Source: Tanypteryx hageni
Lineage: Eukaryota; Arthropoda; Insecta; Odonata; Petaluridae
Length of the DNA stretch: 64,000 bases
Assembly (NCBI GenBank): GCA_028673005.1
Contig: CM054115.1
Location: forward strand, 4,571,501 to 4,635,500
Direction of reading: 5' to 3'
Shown here: piece by piece, positions 9,855 to 22,240 of the stretch
Layout: each line of letters begins with the position of its first letter
Numbering within the stretch: position 1 is the stretch's first letter
Made by a program: the position numbers and the translations under genes
Notes under the pieces: generated by a model
The model's database searches: none
What the model saw: the letters and a program-made list of their open reading frames with translations, nothing else
What the model was told of the DNA's origin: nothing

Positions 9855-11426
9855 GAGCCGAACCGGTTGGTTGCGCCGAACTGCCCTAAACCCAATAAGG
9901 GGAACAGACAGACAGACTCAACGACGAAACTATAAGTCTATTTCCATTACAGAAAGTAGGCTAAAAATGTCCATCAATAATGTGTGGCAAAGGAAATTAC
10001 GTTAGAGGGAATCAAAAACCTAACTATAAAAATATCATAGTGATGATTGGTATTCCAGTTAATAACAACTCATAAAATAACGTGTAAGACAATATCATTG
10101 ATGTTATATGTTCATATACCTTAAAACACAAAGAACCGTATGTAAACACAATTTGTGTTCGATTGGAAAAACAGTGGAAAAGATATAATGTACACAAAAT
10201 TTTGAGGATAAAAATTGAACCCTTATACATATCTATTTATATTTTAAATATAATTATGCATTGTGTTATTTTATTTCTGTCGGTATTGAGGAAAGTGGAC
10301 ATTAAATATTCGCGGGATACAAAAACAGCGTTAGTATTGCCATTTTATTATTTTAATCATTGGCTACGGAAGGGGGAGAGGCAATATTTACAATACCACC
10401 ATTCCGTGACATAAATGACGTAGGCAACAGTTTGTATATGTGTTCCTGGAGCTTATCCATTGCGAGTGTTGTTGATAGATGTCATCATCATTCTTTACCT
10501 GGCTTTCGAAGAGAACGGACGTGCCTTTCACTTACTTCTGCGAGCTCCTACGAAACTTCAAGCGAATCGAGTAGCAGTAGCATTAAAGTAGTTGTAGCTG
10601 CAATGTTAAGTAGAACTTACGTTTACTTTATTCTATTTGTTATAATTCCGTAAATTAAATTTATCGTTTGTTTAAGTGATCTTATTTCTTTTTATAACAT
10701 CTACGTCATAGTTTTTCTCTACCGCAATAGTTAACTTTTAAGTATCATATATTTTGTGAGAAGTTTTATTCTTTCCTTTAAAAAATAATATTTATACCAA
10801 AGTAGTTCTTGTATAATGGCTTATTTCTCTTATAAGGAAATATCGAGTTTTAGATTCACCGTCTAAATTCCTAATCAATTGTAATTAATAAAACGATCGA
10901 CAATTATTTTAAACTTACCTCACTCGAATAGCAATAATATAATTGATATGTTCACATTCATTCATTCGTCATGAAAATTAAATTAATTACTTATTTACAG
11001 CAATTACTTATGTACTTCAGTTGCCACGAAGATTGTTTTCGTTGGCAAAAATTAAGAAACACGGGACATTTATTCTGTCCAAATTAAATTAGGATTTTCT
11101 CGTTTGACTTTCTTGAAATCGGCTACTCCTCCAATAAAAATGTACTGAACAAAACATATGCTATTTGATTAGTTCTACAAAGATGTTTAATGCCATTTTC
11201 GTTATTAGTGATATTTTACGAGGTATAAAGAAAAGTTCATTTTTTCCAGTGAAGTGGCACTCCAGATTAGGTCACGTAATGTATTTATATAATTTTCTTT
11301 TCCCCTATATCCTAAATAACAAAATTCATCAACATCCACCCAGTAGTTTCTGAGGTGAAACCTGCGGACGACGGACAGACACGACGGGACCATAACGCGT
11401 TCTTTTTTACTTATTGTAAAGAACGC
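9855..11426. other. Unassigned AT-rich interval
   Basis: No supported gene. A stretch near 11340-11395 (a GACGACGGACAGAC run followed by a GAACGC inverted pair around 11395-11430) looks like a short interspersed repeat end, but I cannot name it. Confidence 0.3.
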
Positions 11427-12022
11427 CTAAACATCTGAAATGGGCTTCGTTAGAGGAACGTACGCTGCAGGCTAGATTTAAACTGCTTAAATATATATAT
11501 CGGATGGACTAGCGAAAGAGATAGTAGAACGTATCGGAAACACCACGTATCTAAATAACTATCGAGATAGAAAAGGTTCAGCGCAGGGCAGCTAGATTAG
11601 GAAAGAGGAATTACGATAGTAAACAAAGCGTAACATCATTAATAGAAAATCTGAAATGGACATCGTTAGAGGAACGTAGGCTGCAGGCTAGATTTAAACT
11701 ACTGGAAAATTTTATGTCGGAGGGACTAACAAATGAGGTAGTAGGACTTATCAGAAGCCCGACGTATCTCGGAAGGCAGGACAGCGAGGATAAGATTCGC
11801 AAGATCGACTGTAGAACGGAGCGATATAGAGGATCGTTTTTCCCTAGTACGATAAGAGGAAAACTATGGACCCTTGGTGCACTGCACCCCCTGCCATCCA
11901 CCAGAAAGGTGACTTGCAAGGTATCATGTAGATGTAGATGTATCTCGGAAGGCAGGACTGCACTGCACCCGCTGGCATCCCCCAAAACGTTGACTTGCAG
12001 GGTATCATGTAGATGTGGATAA
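11427..12022 (+). mobile_element. CR1/Jockey-group LINE 3' ends, tandemly duplicated fragments
   Basis: These fragments match the C-terminus and 3' UTR of the LINE at 45097-47479. A first partial copy (11427-11600) is followed by a second (11567-11930) encoding SVTSLIENLKWTSLEERRLQ and a LIRSPTYLGRQDSEDKIRK-type block, then the non-coding tail with (GTAGAT)n. A third scrap (11935-12022) repeats the last part of the UTR with an internal deletion and a second GTAGATGTGGAT tail. The piece keeps a 22-base stretch that LINE B lost. No intact enzyme is encoded. Confidence 0.75.
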
Positions 12023-12310
12023 CCCCATCATTCATAAACCTATCATCCACTCCCTACTTTCATAACCCTAACATCCCCTCCCCAAATTCATAATCTTATC
12101 CTCCCCTTCCTATTTTCATAATCCTATCCCCCCTCCCAATTTAATACCCCTATCCCCCTCCCTAATTTCATAACCCTACCCCCCTTCCTACTTCCATAAC
12201 CCTACCTTCCTCCCTACTTTCATAACCCTCTCCCTACATTCATAACCTTATCTTCACCTCCCTATTTACATAATCCTATCCTCCCCTCCTTACTTTCTTA
12301 TCTCTTTCTT
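12023..12310 (+). repeat. Degenerate ~30-bp minisatellite, C/T-rich
   Basis: About nine loose repeats of a unit like CCCTACTTTCATAACCCTA followed by a C-rich run. Unit length varies by a few bases. It starts at the end of the LINE (GTAGAT)n tail. Confidence 0.7.
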
Positions 12311-15275
12311 TATTTGCCAGAATCAGAGCGCTAAATTGCCCGAGGCATTTTCCTTGCCTTACTTCCTCCCATTGTGTCGAGCGTACTATCTCGAAGGCGC
12401 AGTTCTGAGTGCTTATTCGTGCTCGGCGGTGCGTGGTGCCGGTGGAATTGTCTCATGGGATGATTCTCCCCGTGCAGAAGCCACGGTTTCCAATGCGTCC
12501 TAGATCGGGAGTTCATGTGCCTCTTTCTTCTTCGCGAGGTCAATGAAAATTACAACTAAAACGAATCCGATGGATAACAAGAGCTCCGTAAATCGACTTT
12601 TTTAAAAATAGACAATGTTTTCATTCAGAAATTGATTGTGTAGCACCACAAGATACTATTTATAAGGCTCTAAAAGAAAGAAGGGGAGGGAATTGCGGAT
12701 ATAGAGGGATTTATTTATTGGAAATAATCTCGTGCATGCATGCTGCTATGAGATCGTAAGTGCATGGTTGGAGATCGTTGCACCACTAATACCTTCGGCC
12801 AATGAAAACGGGAGACATAGGGGAAGGTAAGTTGAGGTATCTACGAGATTTTCCGTAGTGGTGGCTTAATGGAAAATCTAGTGGGAGTGTTGGGTTTTGT
12901 AAGAAAAATATGACAATTGAAAGAAAAAGAGAGTATGGGAAAACAATTTCAAATGCCATTTTGTGTTATCCAAAGAATTTTGCATGCATTTATTTTCCTA
13001 GGACCAAAAATCTTTTCGTGTTAAGCGGCATTTCGTGTAAACCGTTTCCCGATAAGCGAATAAATATACACTGAAAAGTATAGGGGCCGAAACGGACCCA
13101 ACAAGCGTATCGTGTTAACCGATATTTCGTGCTAACCGAGTTCGTGTAAAGTGGATTCCACGTTAGTGATGATAGCGCACACGGGCTTATTGCGTATGCG
13201 CGGACTTTCGTGACATCAGCGGCGTCATTGCAGTGCATACCACGGACGGCACGGACAATAAAAAAACACATGTGCGAACATGCGAACGCCATTTTGTCGC
13301 AGCCGCGTTCTGTTTTTTATTCAAGTTCGTAAATAATCACTATAAATATTTGCTTCTTACATATATAGGATTTAGAATATATCATATAAAACCTAAGGTA
13401 CCTTTAGAAGAGCTACAGAGCTGTGATTTGGAAGGAAGATAGGTTATTGGGTAAAACCTCTGGATAAAATCCCAAATTCCAGAAAACATTATATTTAAGG
13501 GGTGTTTTTTTTAACCCAAAGTCCAATTATAAACACCCATAAGAAAAGCACTGAAAACTTTGCAGGGCTATATAAAATTGTTTTTATAAACTATTTGCAA
13601 ATAAGATACAAAATAGAGACATGCATCTTACAGTGAATGAAAGAATGAAGTTCAGTTTACTTGAAAAGAAAATTCTAATTCATGCTGATTTGTGTAATAA
13701 TTTGATTTTAATCATAAAATTAGGAAAAGTTTCTCGGTTTTCAATATTGAAAAATATTAACTACCATAGCAACGACTCCAATGCCTTTCAATGGGAAGGT
13801 ATTTTCCATACTTCAAGAGCATTGATTTAATGCATAGACTGCATTATACTCCATTTGATTTCATCCAACGACGTATACATACGACGACGTAATAATTTAA
13901 ATTAATTTTTTTATCTGGATACGAACTAAAAGGCGCGAATGATAACGCCATAATCCTATCAAACAAAATTCCTAATTTTTACATACATTTTAGTGTAACA
14001 TATAATCTATTATGTTAATGATGATTATAGTTATTGCTTAAATCTGAGCCAGGAAACTTGAAATTAGGAAACTTGAACGCAAGCCGACTGCCAGAGAATT
14101 TTTAAATTTCGGATAGATGCCTTAATTTTGCAGAAAATAAAACTATTATCTTATTTCAATGGGTAGTTCATATGCTGTCGCAATGGTTTATTCACGAGTT
14201 AAGATCTTGGTATACGTTGATTTTTTTAAGCGCTTTCAGTATGCAAACACTAACAACTCGTATATAAAATTTATGACAATCTTTAGTGTGGAAACCCAGA
14301 AAGTGGTTTGCACCTCCTGATTAAGAATCCGAGCCTTTTTTCTACTCGATTTTCTGTGTTGTAACACTTATCAATTTCTGTTTTTCTATGTGATTGACAA
14401 ACGAGCTTAAGTGAAAGAGTTGCCGAAGGCAATTCAACATGCGGCAAAGCCACCTATCGATGGGGTTGGCCCGTTGTGAGGCCTTTATAGGTGGGTATTT
14501 TTCAAAGCAGTGGATGCGGACAGAGCTGACATACGTCATAATTTTCGCGGAAATCTTCTCATTTTAGGTATTCAAATACTTTTCGGTAATAATTGCCAAC
14601 AATATCGCCTTTTCTGAGATTTTTAAGCTTGAACTAACATTCATTGTCACCTGGGAAAAGCTTGCAAGACTGGATGTGAATACTGCAACGAAAATTTGCT
14701 TTGGCTTCCTCGTCGGTGGCCGTTGGATCGATAACAAAGTGGGAAACTAAACTAATGGAAAATAACAAAATTGGGCGCCAGTGCAAGGTGAAAAGAAAAT
14801 ACAACCCGCTTGCACTCGGGTTGAAGGAATAGCGGTAGAGGATGAATTAATGTTGTTTTTATATTGCCCTCAGATCTTCGGCTAAGTCACTCACTTGCGC
14901 TTATTCTGCCGAAATCATCATCGGGAAATGGGTAAGTTACGGAAAATGGCAGAAGGAAAGGAAAAAAAAGGAAGGAAACTACCGAGCCTATGAAAGGAGT
15001 TATTCATTAACCGAATCTACGAAAGGAGTTACGATTCCTAGCTATCCTCGACTACGAACCTATGAAAGGAACTCTCCTTGACTAACTCCCTGGGAGTCTA
15101 CCGCCTGACTGCCTCTTTACCTAGAGATTCTGTTGTCTCGTATTATTGAGAATAATGTCTGAATGATTTACTAGAGTTAAAACTACACCAGAAACCGTTT
15201 TGATACTATACTTTCATTGAAAAATACAAAATTGTCGATTTTAAATTTTACCGACCAGTTTCATCATATCTTCGC
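12311..15275. other. Unassigned interval with a possible DNA-transposon end
   Basis: No gene is supported. At 13015-13160 a TTCGTGTTAAGCGG-like motif recurs about five times in one orientation, ending at GTGGATTCCACG, which resembles the repeat-rich ends of pogo/Tigger-type elements. Around 14990-15080 a CCTATGAAAGGA motif recurs. Neither has a matching opposite end that I can see. Confidence 0.35.
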
Positions 15276-15338
15276 GGGCCGCATGAAGTGCTCTCGGGAG
15301 CCGTATGTGGCTCTCGGGCCGTATATTGCCGACCCCTG
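15276..15338 (-). mobile_element. hAT-type terminal fragment
   Basis: On the minus strand the sequence starts CAGGGGTCGGCAA and continues with GGCCCG and GAGCCAC motifs, the usual look of a hAT (Charlie-type) terminus. The partner end is not identified. Confidence 0.5.
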
Positions 15339-15632
15339 CTATACTTGATGCACAACTAAGGATAAGTTATAAATTGTCGCTATTCCTCTTTGCCAGATGA
15401 TGCCGTATCAGGTGCGATACCAGTCACAACAATAGAAACCAGTGGAAAAGTACAAGTTTTATCATTTATTGCCTACTTCCACAAAGTCACGCCTGACTCC
15501 ATTAATTTTAATGTGATATAAAGACTATGATTACTGACTTCGCTCACAAATTAGATATGCAAGAAAATATGTCGATTGAACATTTGATTAGGCTTGCATC
15601 CCATAAATTAAGATTTTAAAATCTATCAGATA

Positions 15633-15695
15633 CAGTAGGCCTTCGCTACCCGCGGTTTTTCTATCTGCAGTTTTGGTATTCGCGGCAAACATTTT
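15633..15695 (+). mobile_element. pogo/Tigger-like terminal inverted repeat
   Basis: The sequence begins CAGTAGGCCTTCGCTACCCG directly after a TA dinucleotide and continues with CGCGG-containing repeats (Tigger ends have the same CGCGGTTT pattern). Only one end is recognisable and no transposase is nearby. Confidence 0.5.
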
Positions 15696-16180
15696 TGTTG
15701 TATATAGGCAGGGCACATAAATTCTTCAGATGTGCTGAACACTTATGTAGGGTAAAGCTAGGAGAGATGACGCATCTCTAGTTTCCATACTCATAGACAT
15801 GGGGCAGCAATGGCGGTTAGTGCAGTGTGAACGGTGAAGGAAAAAGTACACGTTCACAAATTCAATCTTTATTTTGCAGTTTCATTATCAGCTGTTGTTG
15901 GTAAGTGCCTGAATTTTCATATACCATCTATATATGAAATCTATATGCTAAATGCGTTTTGTTAGTGTGTCACAAAATACCAATGACACTTCACAGCGAA
16001 CGTCTCGGGTCACCGCTCTGTGACAGTTTAACATCCTGCAGAGCGGATGTTAGAGAAAAGGCAGTGGCCTTTTCCCCATTCCAGGCTGCCAGCTAAGCTA
16101 TAAGCCTGCCAGGTTTTGAAAAGGTTTCAGCAGGTTGTGATATTACAGGTTATGTTGCGGCGGCAGGAAATGCTGCCGCC

Positions 16181-17770
16181 TCAGCCGCTTGGGCAGAGGA
16201 GAGAATTCCGCCCCATCGACGCTATCGGGCGCCTGAACCAGTCCCAGGGCATCACGCGGATCCCTGAGAGCTGCCGTATGAGGGCATGCTGTGAGCCAGC
16301 GGTCTTCCGGTAGAATGCCCTGGCCTTCTTTTCCAAGACGCGTTCTACAGGCTCAACCCCTGTCGTGGCTTGGAGCTCCGTCACTCGGACGAAGATCCTC
16401 CAGCTCACCCCTAAGATCATCCGTAGCGCATTGTTTTGCACTACGGCAATCTTCTTGATGTGGGTGGCTGCCGCGCCGGACCATATCGGCGAGGCATAGG
16501 TGAGGATCGGCAGTACGCAGGCCCTATATAGCCTAACCTTGGTTTCCAGGGTGACTTCCCTGGAGCCAAAGATAGGGCCAAGTCTGCGTACTGCACCTGT
16601 TGCAGCCCCTCTCACGCCGGAGATGTGGAGGCGCCAGGTTAGCCCTCTATCCATGGTCACTCCGAGGTATTTAGCCTCAGAGGACCATGGGATAGCGTGC
16701 CCCTGCAGGGTGAGCGTGGCTACCGGTTGCACCTGAGGGAGGGCATGGAACATGACGGCGACGGTTTTAGATGGATTTACTGCAACTCTCCACTTGCAGT
16801 ACCAGGCGTTGACCTTATCCAGAGCTTGCTGCTGGTATTTGACTGCCTGTGCCTCGTTCGTAGATCTAGCAAGGATGGCTGCATCGTCGGCATAAAGGCC
16901 AACTATGACCTGAGGCCCGTGGTCCCTAGGGAATTCATGGGTGAAGGTGTTGAATAACACTGGACCTAGGACGGATCCCTGGGGGACGCCCGCCTGAATC
17001 AGGTGAGTCCCGGATCGCTCTCCCTCCCAGCACACCCAGAATTTTCTGTTCCCCAGGTAGGACCTCAGAAGAAGAATTAGGGGTAGAGGCATACCAGCCC
17101 AAAGCATTTTGGCCATCAGTGCCTCCTGCCAGACTCGGTCAAATGCCTGGCTAATGTCCAAGAAAACCGCCGCCGTCCTATGCCGGACGTTAAAGCCGTC
17201 GGTGATGAAGCCGACGACCCTGGCAAGCTGATGCGAGGTGGAATGCTGCTGGCGGAAGCCGAACTGCTCTCCAGGGAGGACATTCCTATCGGAGAGGTGT
17301 CTCCGCAGGGTTGGGAGGATCAGCCTCTCGAACATCTTCCCAAAGTTATTGAGGAGGGAAATGGGGCGATAATTCTCAGCAACACCCGCAGCCTTATTAG
17401 CTTTGGGAATCCCAATTATCTTCGCTCTTTTCCACTCCTCAGGGAAGTGCCGGATGCGTAAGCAGCCATTGTACAGCGCTGTAAGGAACTGTGTAGCTGC
17501 AACAGGGAGCTGCTTAATCACCAACCCGCTGATTTCATCATCACCTGGAGAGCGGTGTGAGGATAGGTTCCTCATGACGGCAACTACTTCTGCGGTGCCA
17601 ATCCGAGAAAAGAAGTCCCGATCGTCATCAGCAGAATTCTGATTAGCATTCATGGCTGTTTCCACCGCCGCCTCAGAATCCGCCGAGTCAGCAGTGGAAG
17701 GGTTAGGCCGGAAGGTGCTAGGCAAGGTGTTCTGCAAACACTTCCGCCTTTTCCCTGGGGGAGCAGGCAA
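16181..17770 (-). pseudogene. Jockey-type reverse transcriptase (long open frame)
   Basis: The 529-residue frame covers the whole RT: NYRPISLLNNFGKMFERLI, GFRQQHSTSHQLARVVGF, LDISQAFDRVW, AGVPQGSVLGPVLFNTF, and the catalytic box YADDAAILA, then AKYLGVTMDRGLTWRLHI of the thumb and a C-terminal domain. It copies element RNA at a nicked target site. The first ~25 residues (through the PPGKRRKCLQN-like stretch) come from a frame displaced relative to the real upstream coding frame, which enters from 17951-17718. The ATG at 17770 is therefore not a true start. RT residues appear intact. Confidence 0.8.
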
Positions 17771-18814
17771 GTCCTGTAGGAGTTGAGAGGGGAGGGTCCC
17801 TCCGCTGGGTGGATTTTAAACCACGACAAACCCGCCAGATGGAGTGATCAGCAAGGGACACCTCCGCCAACTGTTCCTCCCAGGCGTAGGTTTTAATCTC
17901 CCGGATCGCTTCTCGGACCTCCCTGTTAAGACGGTCGAGCAGGTTGCGCAAATCCGGCGTGCGGTGGCGCTGCCCACCTCCGCCGCACGCTGTTCCTGTG
18001 GGTGATGATCCGCCGGGACTGGCTCAGGGAGCCGTCGGGAGATCAGCCTGGGAGTGAATTTCCAGGGAATATTCCCCTCCATTGCTTCTCGGATGACACC
18101 AGACACAAAAGTTGCCATGGCATCAGCTTGCTCAGGGGATTGCGGCTCCTCAGCATGAGCTGGGAGGGCAGAAGCTACTTGGACACGGAAGGCTACCCAA
18201 TTCGCCATGGCGAAGTCGCGCCGTTGAAGGGGGGAGAGCCTGACCGGGAGGTTGCCGTAATGAAGGAGTATCGGCAGATGGTCTGACGATAGCTCGTTCA
18301 GGGTGGACACGTTTAGAGACGACTGAGCATTGCAGGAAATGACAATGTCCAGAACGTCAGAAGTAGGAAGGTAGGTCGGGGTTCTGGGCCCCAAGACAGA
18401 TAACCCCGCATCCTCGATGAGGCGATAGAGCTTCCGCCCCCTGGGGTTAGACAGCCTGGAGTGCCAGGCTCCGTGCTTGGCATTAATGTCGCCAAGCACA
18501 ACCGTCGGGACTCCATCAGAGGGAAAAAGAGCATACATATCATCCTCATCAAGGTCATCTCCAGGAGGGTAATACGCGGCCACCACTCGCAACCTCCCTT
18601 TGGTCATGCGAATGACCGGGGCCACTGCCTCGAGCTGGTTCATCTCCGGTAGCTGGTACTCGTAGAACCTTAGGGACGTGTGGATCAGGAGGGCGACGCC
18701 TCCTCCAGGACGGCCTGTCCTGTCCTTTCTGAGCACAGCCCACCCTCGCAGGTTCAGGGGGAAGTTTAACATCGTATTTTGACCCCGATTGGTAAATAGA
18801 CAACACTGATCCAT
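17718..18814 (-). pseudogene. Jockey-type endonuclease and linker, frameshifted
   Basis: The frame from 18814 gives the APE endonuclease with GGGVALLIHTSL, VVLGDINAKHGAWHSRLSN and SSDHLPILLHYG. At about 17960-17990 the reading frame moves by one base to that of 17951-17718 (LRNLLDRLNREVREAIREIK), and near 17730 it returns to the first frame for the RT. Two compensating frameshifts thus split one original ORF2. The N-terminal catalytic part of the endonuclease (NxNG region) is absent, so this copy is 5'-truncated. Confidence 0.75.
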
Positions 18815-18822
18815 GGCCTGTT

Positions 18823-19445
18823 AACTACGTTATTGAAATTTCATTAAAAGTATTTATACTTATTTTTTATTGCAAATATCACCTTAAACATTAAAATTAA
18901 AGCACTACGAGTATCTAATAAAAGTAATTGTTGGAAAGCCTAATTTGAAAAGAAGATTTTGATAGAACATTCTATTGTCGTGCAAATTTACCATACTGCC
19001 ATCTCTTGGCAGTCAAACGAACTGATATAACCTAAAATAAGGGACCGTCTGAGATAGTTTAAGCGTTTTTCACCAGGTGGCACAGTAGTATTTTGACTTA
19101 CATTTCTTTTAATTATACCCATGCACATTCTTGATTTCAATTGTATTACATTAATGTCGTAAAAACATTCGTGTAAAAAAGTAATCTAATAGCAGTATTT
19201 TTGGCAAAACATAATTTGAGCAGAAAATTTTGATTGGAAATATTTATGCCGTGATTCCTTCTATTACTGCCATCTCAGGGACGAACGTGGGACTGGTATA
19301 ACCTTAAATGCGAGATCGTCGGAGGTAGTTGAAAAGTTCAGTAGTATTTTGGAATACATTTCTAAAAATAATCCCACCCATTGCATTAATTTACCATGCC
19401 TGGTGGAAGTAAGCACATATGTGTAAGCAACGCTGTAATAAGCAG
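18823..19445. repeat. Diverged tandem repeat with ACTGCCATCTC core
   Basis: Two diverged copies about 245 bp apart share TTGAAAAGAAGATTTTGAT-like sequence, a TACTGCCATCTC core (near 19003 and 19264), TATAACCT and AGTAGTATTTTG in the same order. No coding potential. It may be two tandem copies of a SINE-like or MITE-like repeat. Confidence 0.5.
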
Positions 19446-20194
19446 CTAGTTTCTATTATTTTCATTTCGCATGTTTATCGCGGAAATAATGGAAAACTTG
19501 ATTTCTGTATCCTCTCCTTGTAAGATCGAGGACTTCCCATCTATAACAACCTTCTGCTTCCCATGATTTATAAATTCACGGTTCCAGCTAATTATTTTGG
19601 AATTAAAGCCTATTGTTTCTAGTTTAGCTAATAACTTCCTGTGAGGTACCTTATCAGAGGCTTTCCTAAAATCTAAGAAGGTGGCAACGACTTGGCTATT
19701 ATCTTCTCCGCTTCTCAGTTCATGAAAAGACCGAGCTGAGTATCGCAAGAACTACCTTTTCTGATGCCGTTGTTGACAATCGTCTAACAATGAATTACTA
19801 TCAAGAAATCGCAATATGTAGCTAACGAGTATGTGCTCAAGAATCTTGCGCGATAACGAAGTTAGGGAGATCGGCCTGAATTTTCAGGGTTCTCCTTGTC
19901 GCCGCCCTTATGAATAGGAGTATCGTGAGCTAACTTCCAGTCCTTAGGGACCTCTCCGCGCGAAGAAAAGGTGCCATTTCTTAGACTAATACTTTAAAAA
20001 CGAGGAAAAATTTCTTCAGGGCCAGAGGCATTGTTAGTTATAATGAAACTTAATTGCCTTGCTATTACCCCCTCATAAAATACTATCGCCAATCAGGTCG
20101 TTCCTCATAGCGGGTGAAAAATGTATGCATTGATCCTTGCCGTCTATAAATGATTTTACAAAATTTCCGGTTATCAAGTGGGCTTTCTCTCCGC
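19446..20194 (-). pseudogene. CR1/Jockey-group LINE RT fragment (LINE D)
   Basis: On the minus strand this encodes FLDFRKASDKVPHRKLLAKL and VVIDGKSS, matching the palm of LINE B (45097-47479). Upstream, decayed fragments correspond to PEEIPARVL, HKGGDKENPENYRPISL and the finger region. Several stops and frameshifts are present. The 5' side is cut by a hAT terminus at 20195. Confidence 0.75.
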
Positions 20195-20300
20195 CAGTGG
20201 TGCTCAAACGTTTTTTACTGGCGGGCTGCATCGGTGGTTGCAAATACTTCGGCGGGCCGCATTGACAGTTGCAAATTCTTTGGAGCGCTGGATTAGAGAT
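20195..20300 (+). mobile_element. hAT-type terminus interrupting LINE D
   Basis: The sequence starts CAGTGGTGCTCAAACGTTTT, a typical hAT (Charlie-like) end, and continues with GGCGGGC and GGGCCGC blocks. It starts exactly where LINE D homology ends. A GGGCCACAC/CGGGGTGCATG stretch near 20850-20882 may be part of the other end, but the terminus is not clear. Confidence 0.55.
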
Positions 20301-20367
20301 TAAATCGGAAGTTATCTATATGGTCTAAAGAGTGAAAATCAAGTCTAAATATGATAAAAATTAAATT

Positions 20368-20760
20368 TGGAGACTACGGTGTACAGAATGGAATTAAAAT
20401 GAAATCTTCTGAACCGTAAAATAATCCAGATGAACACTCACACGTCAATAAGATTAATTAAGAAAAAAATTTACACGACTTCAGCTACTGAAGATGAGAG
20501 CTTGGCTCTTGAAATACGTATCTAGTCAGTATTTTCAGAGATATTCCGAGTGATTGCGCGCGTGTGTGTGTGTGTGCTTTTCCTTTATTCTTTAGGTTAG
20601 TTTTCGACAAGAGGTCCCTGTAGGCCATTGTCCTGCAAGCTTGTGAGTACAATTTTAATTCTTTTTTCTATTTTCTCTTATCGACGTGTGAGTGTCCATC
20701 TGGATTATTTTACGGTTCAGGAGTTTTTATTTAAATTCGAGTCTAAATATGGCCAAAATT
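20368..20760 (+). repeat. Foldback repeat family F, copy 1
   Basis: Arms at 20409-20452 and 20677-20720 are inverted repeats of 44 bp with two mismatches. The outer part begins GGAGACTACGGTGT. The loop holds CTGAAGATGAGAGC/GCTCTTGAAAT and a (GT)n run near 20562. Related copies lie at 26228-26690 and 27604-28012. Confidence 0.65.
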
Positions 20761-20899
20761 TCAATATTAAAAGTTTTACGATCAAAATGTTCATAAAATT
20801 TATTAATTTCTGTTATATTTTTCGGATAGGTTTTTCATCATAAACTTTCGGGCCACACAAAAAACCCTTCGCGGGGTGCATGATCAAATGTTATTTAAA

Positions 20900-22240
20900 G
20901 TAGTTTCACACTGCTCGAATTGAGATCAATTCTCCCGATCTATCTATAAAGGCAAAGGTTTGCCGCAAAAAGCTCGAGAATGGGACTCGATATTATTTTT
21001 ATTTTATCTTCGTTCAAACGAAGGAATCGCATTTTCTGAGCAATGCGGTTATTGAGACTGTATCGGCGGAGATTCCGAGAAAAACAAACAGCGAGTCAAT
21101 GCATCGAAGCTGGGGAAGTAGCGAACTCTCCGAGATGGTACTTCATCATGAACGACATCCCATTACCCCGGAAGAAGCGAACGGGTGAAATGATCGCGTC
21201 GGAACGAAATAGATATCCACGCTCTCGAACCCGGTGAAGAAAATCCACCACCTAGCGAAAAGTTTTCGGCATAACGGTTTTTGGCAGGATTAATACAAGA
21301 ACGGAACGCGGCAACATCTCGAGAACAAGGATTAAAATGACTCTCGAGCGCCGACCAACGTCAATTCGCCAAAAGCGATTGCAGGTGGATTGGCGAGAGA
21401 TCTCGAGGAGGGGTTCGACGAACAAATAAGTCCGTCGTACGCTACATCGACGCCCCGGCGACACTCTCCCCTCCCCCCTCCTCCCCCCCGCCACTTTTGG
21501 CCATTTTACACCCCTCCGACCTCCCCCCATTTTCAATCATCCCTATTTCCTCAGACCTACCACTCACCTCCAGTAATTCCCCACACCCCCTCCATCCACA
21601 CACCCCCCTCCTTCCCCACAACACTCTCCCTTACTTACCCACACCCCTCACTTCCCCACCGCCGACCGCTTCTCAAGGTTTTTTCTCGGGCCCGTTACGT
21701 GACGGCCTGCGCCCACCTGTTAGGTTTGCCTCACGCCCGACCGACTAGTAACGTGCGGCGGATTATTAAATCCCCGAATCGGTCGGAGAAGATGTTTGAA
21801 AAGACAACCTCGAATTGCGGAAAATCGTCCGGCAGTATCGGCCTAGCGGCGGCCGCTAGTCTCTTGGGGAGGTGGAATTCTATCGATCAAATTGCTTCTG
21901 CCATTTTACTCTCTAGGGACGCGTAAATAAATGCAAGGAGAAAGAAAGAAGGGAGAGAGGGGAAGGGAGAGAGGGAAAGGGGAGAGAGGGAAAGGGAGAG
22001 AGGAGTGAATTTTGGAGCAATAAGGCTGTCGCATTCTCCCTTTTGAAGAATCGCTAATTTTGTCTGTTTGGGGGATGTTCTTTGAAAGTCGTCCTCCTAT
22101 TCCACTGCACCATTATTTCTCTATTTTTTTCCTTTCTAATTATTTCTCTCCCTCCTCTTTCAACTTCCTCTCTCTCCTTTTATATCTCCCTGCCCTCTCT
22201 CTCTCTCCTCTTTAATTCTCTCCTTCCTGTTCTCTCTCTA
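20900..22240. other. GC-richer interval with C-rich simple sequence; no assigned gene
   Basis: Between about 21040 and 21930 the base composition is GC-rich with CpG-bearing sequence, a C/T-rich block at 21465-21670 and a GA-rich run at 21935-22010. Open frames in it are dominated by proline, serine and histidine from the simple sequence. It could be host unique sequence, but no protein family is recognisable. Confidence 0.35.

Larger units (their letters stand above)
16085..18822 (-). mobile_element. Jockey-type LINE, 5'-truncated
   Basis: The element reads on the minus strand from about 18822 to a short 3' UTR near 16085. It encodes an APE endonuclease followed by a Jockey-type RT. ORF1 (the gag-like protein) and the start of the endonuclease are missing. 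Higher GC content than the surroundings fits a fairly recent or differently biased element. Confidence 0.8.

Noticed and set aside
9621..10005. Overlapping open frames on both strands across 9.6-10.0 kb
   Set aside because: Produced by the stop-free 16-bp minisatellite; every frame shows the same periodic peptide.
16500..17642. Several plus-strand frames over the Jockey element
   Set aside because: Antisense shadows of the minus-strand reverse transcriptase, explained by its high GC and biased codons.
21043..21926. Possible host gene in the GC-rich stretch
   Set aside because: Open frames are low-complexity or short with no family resemblance, and no splice structure could be supported.
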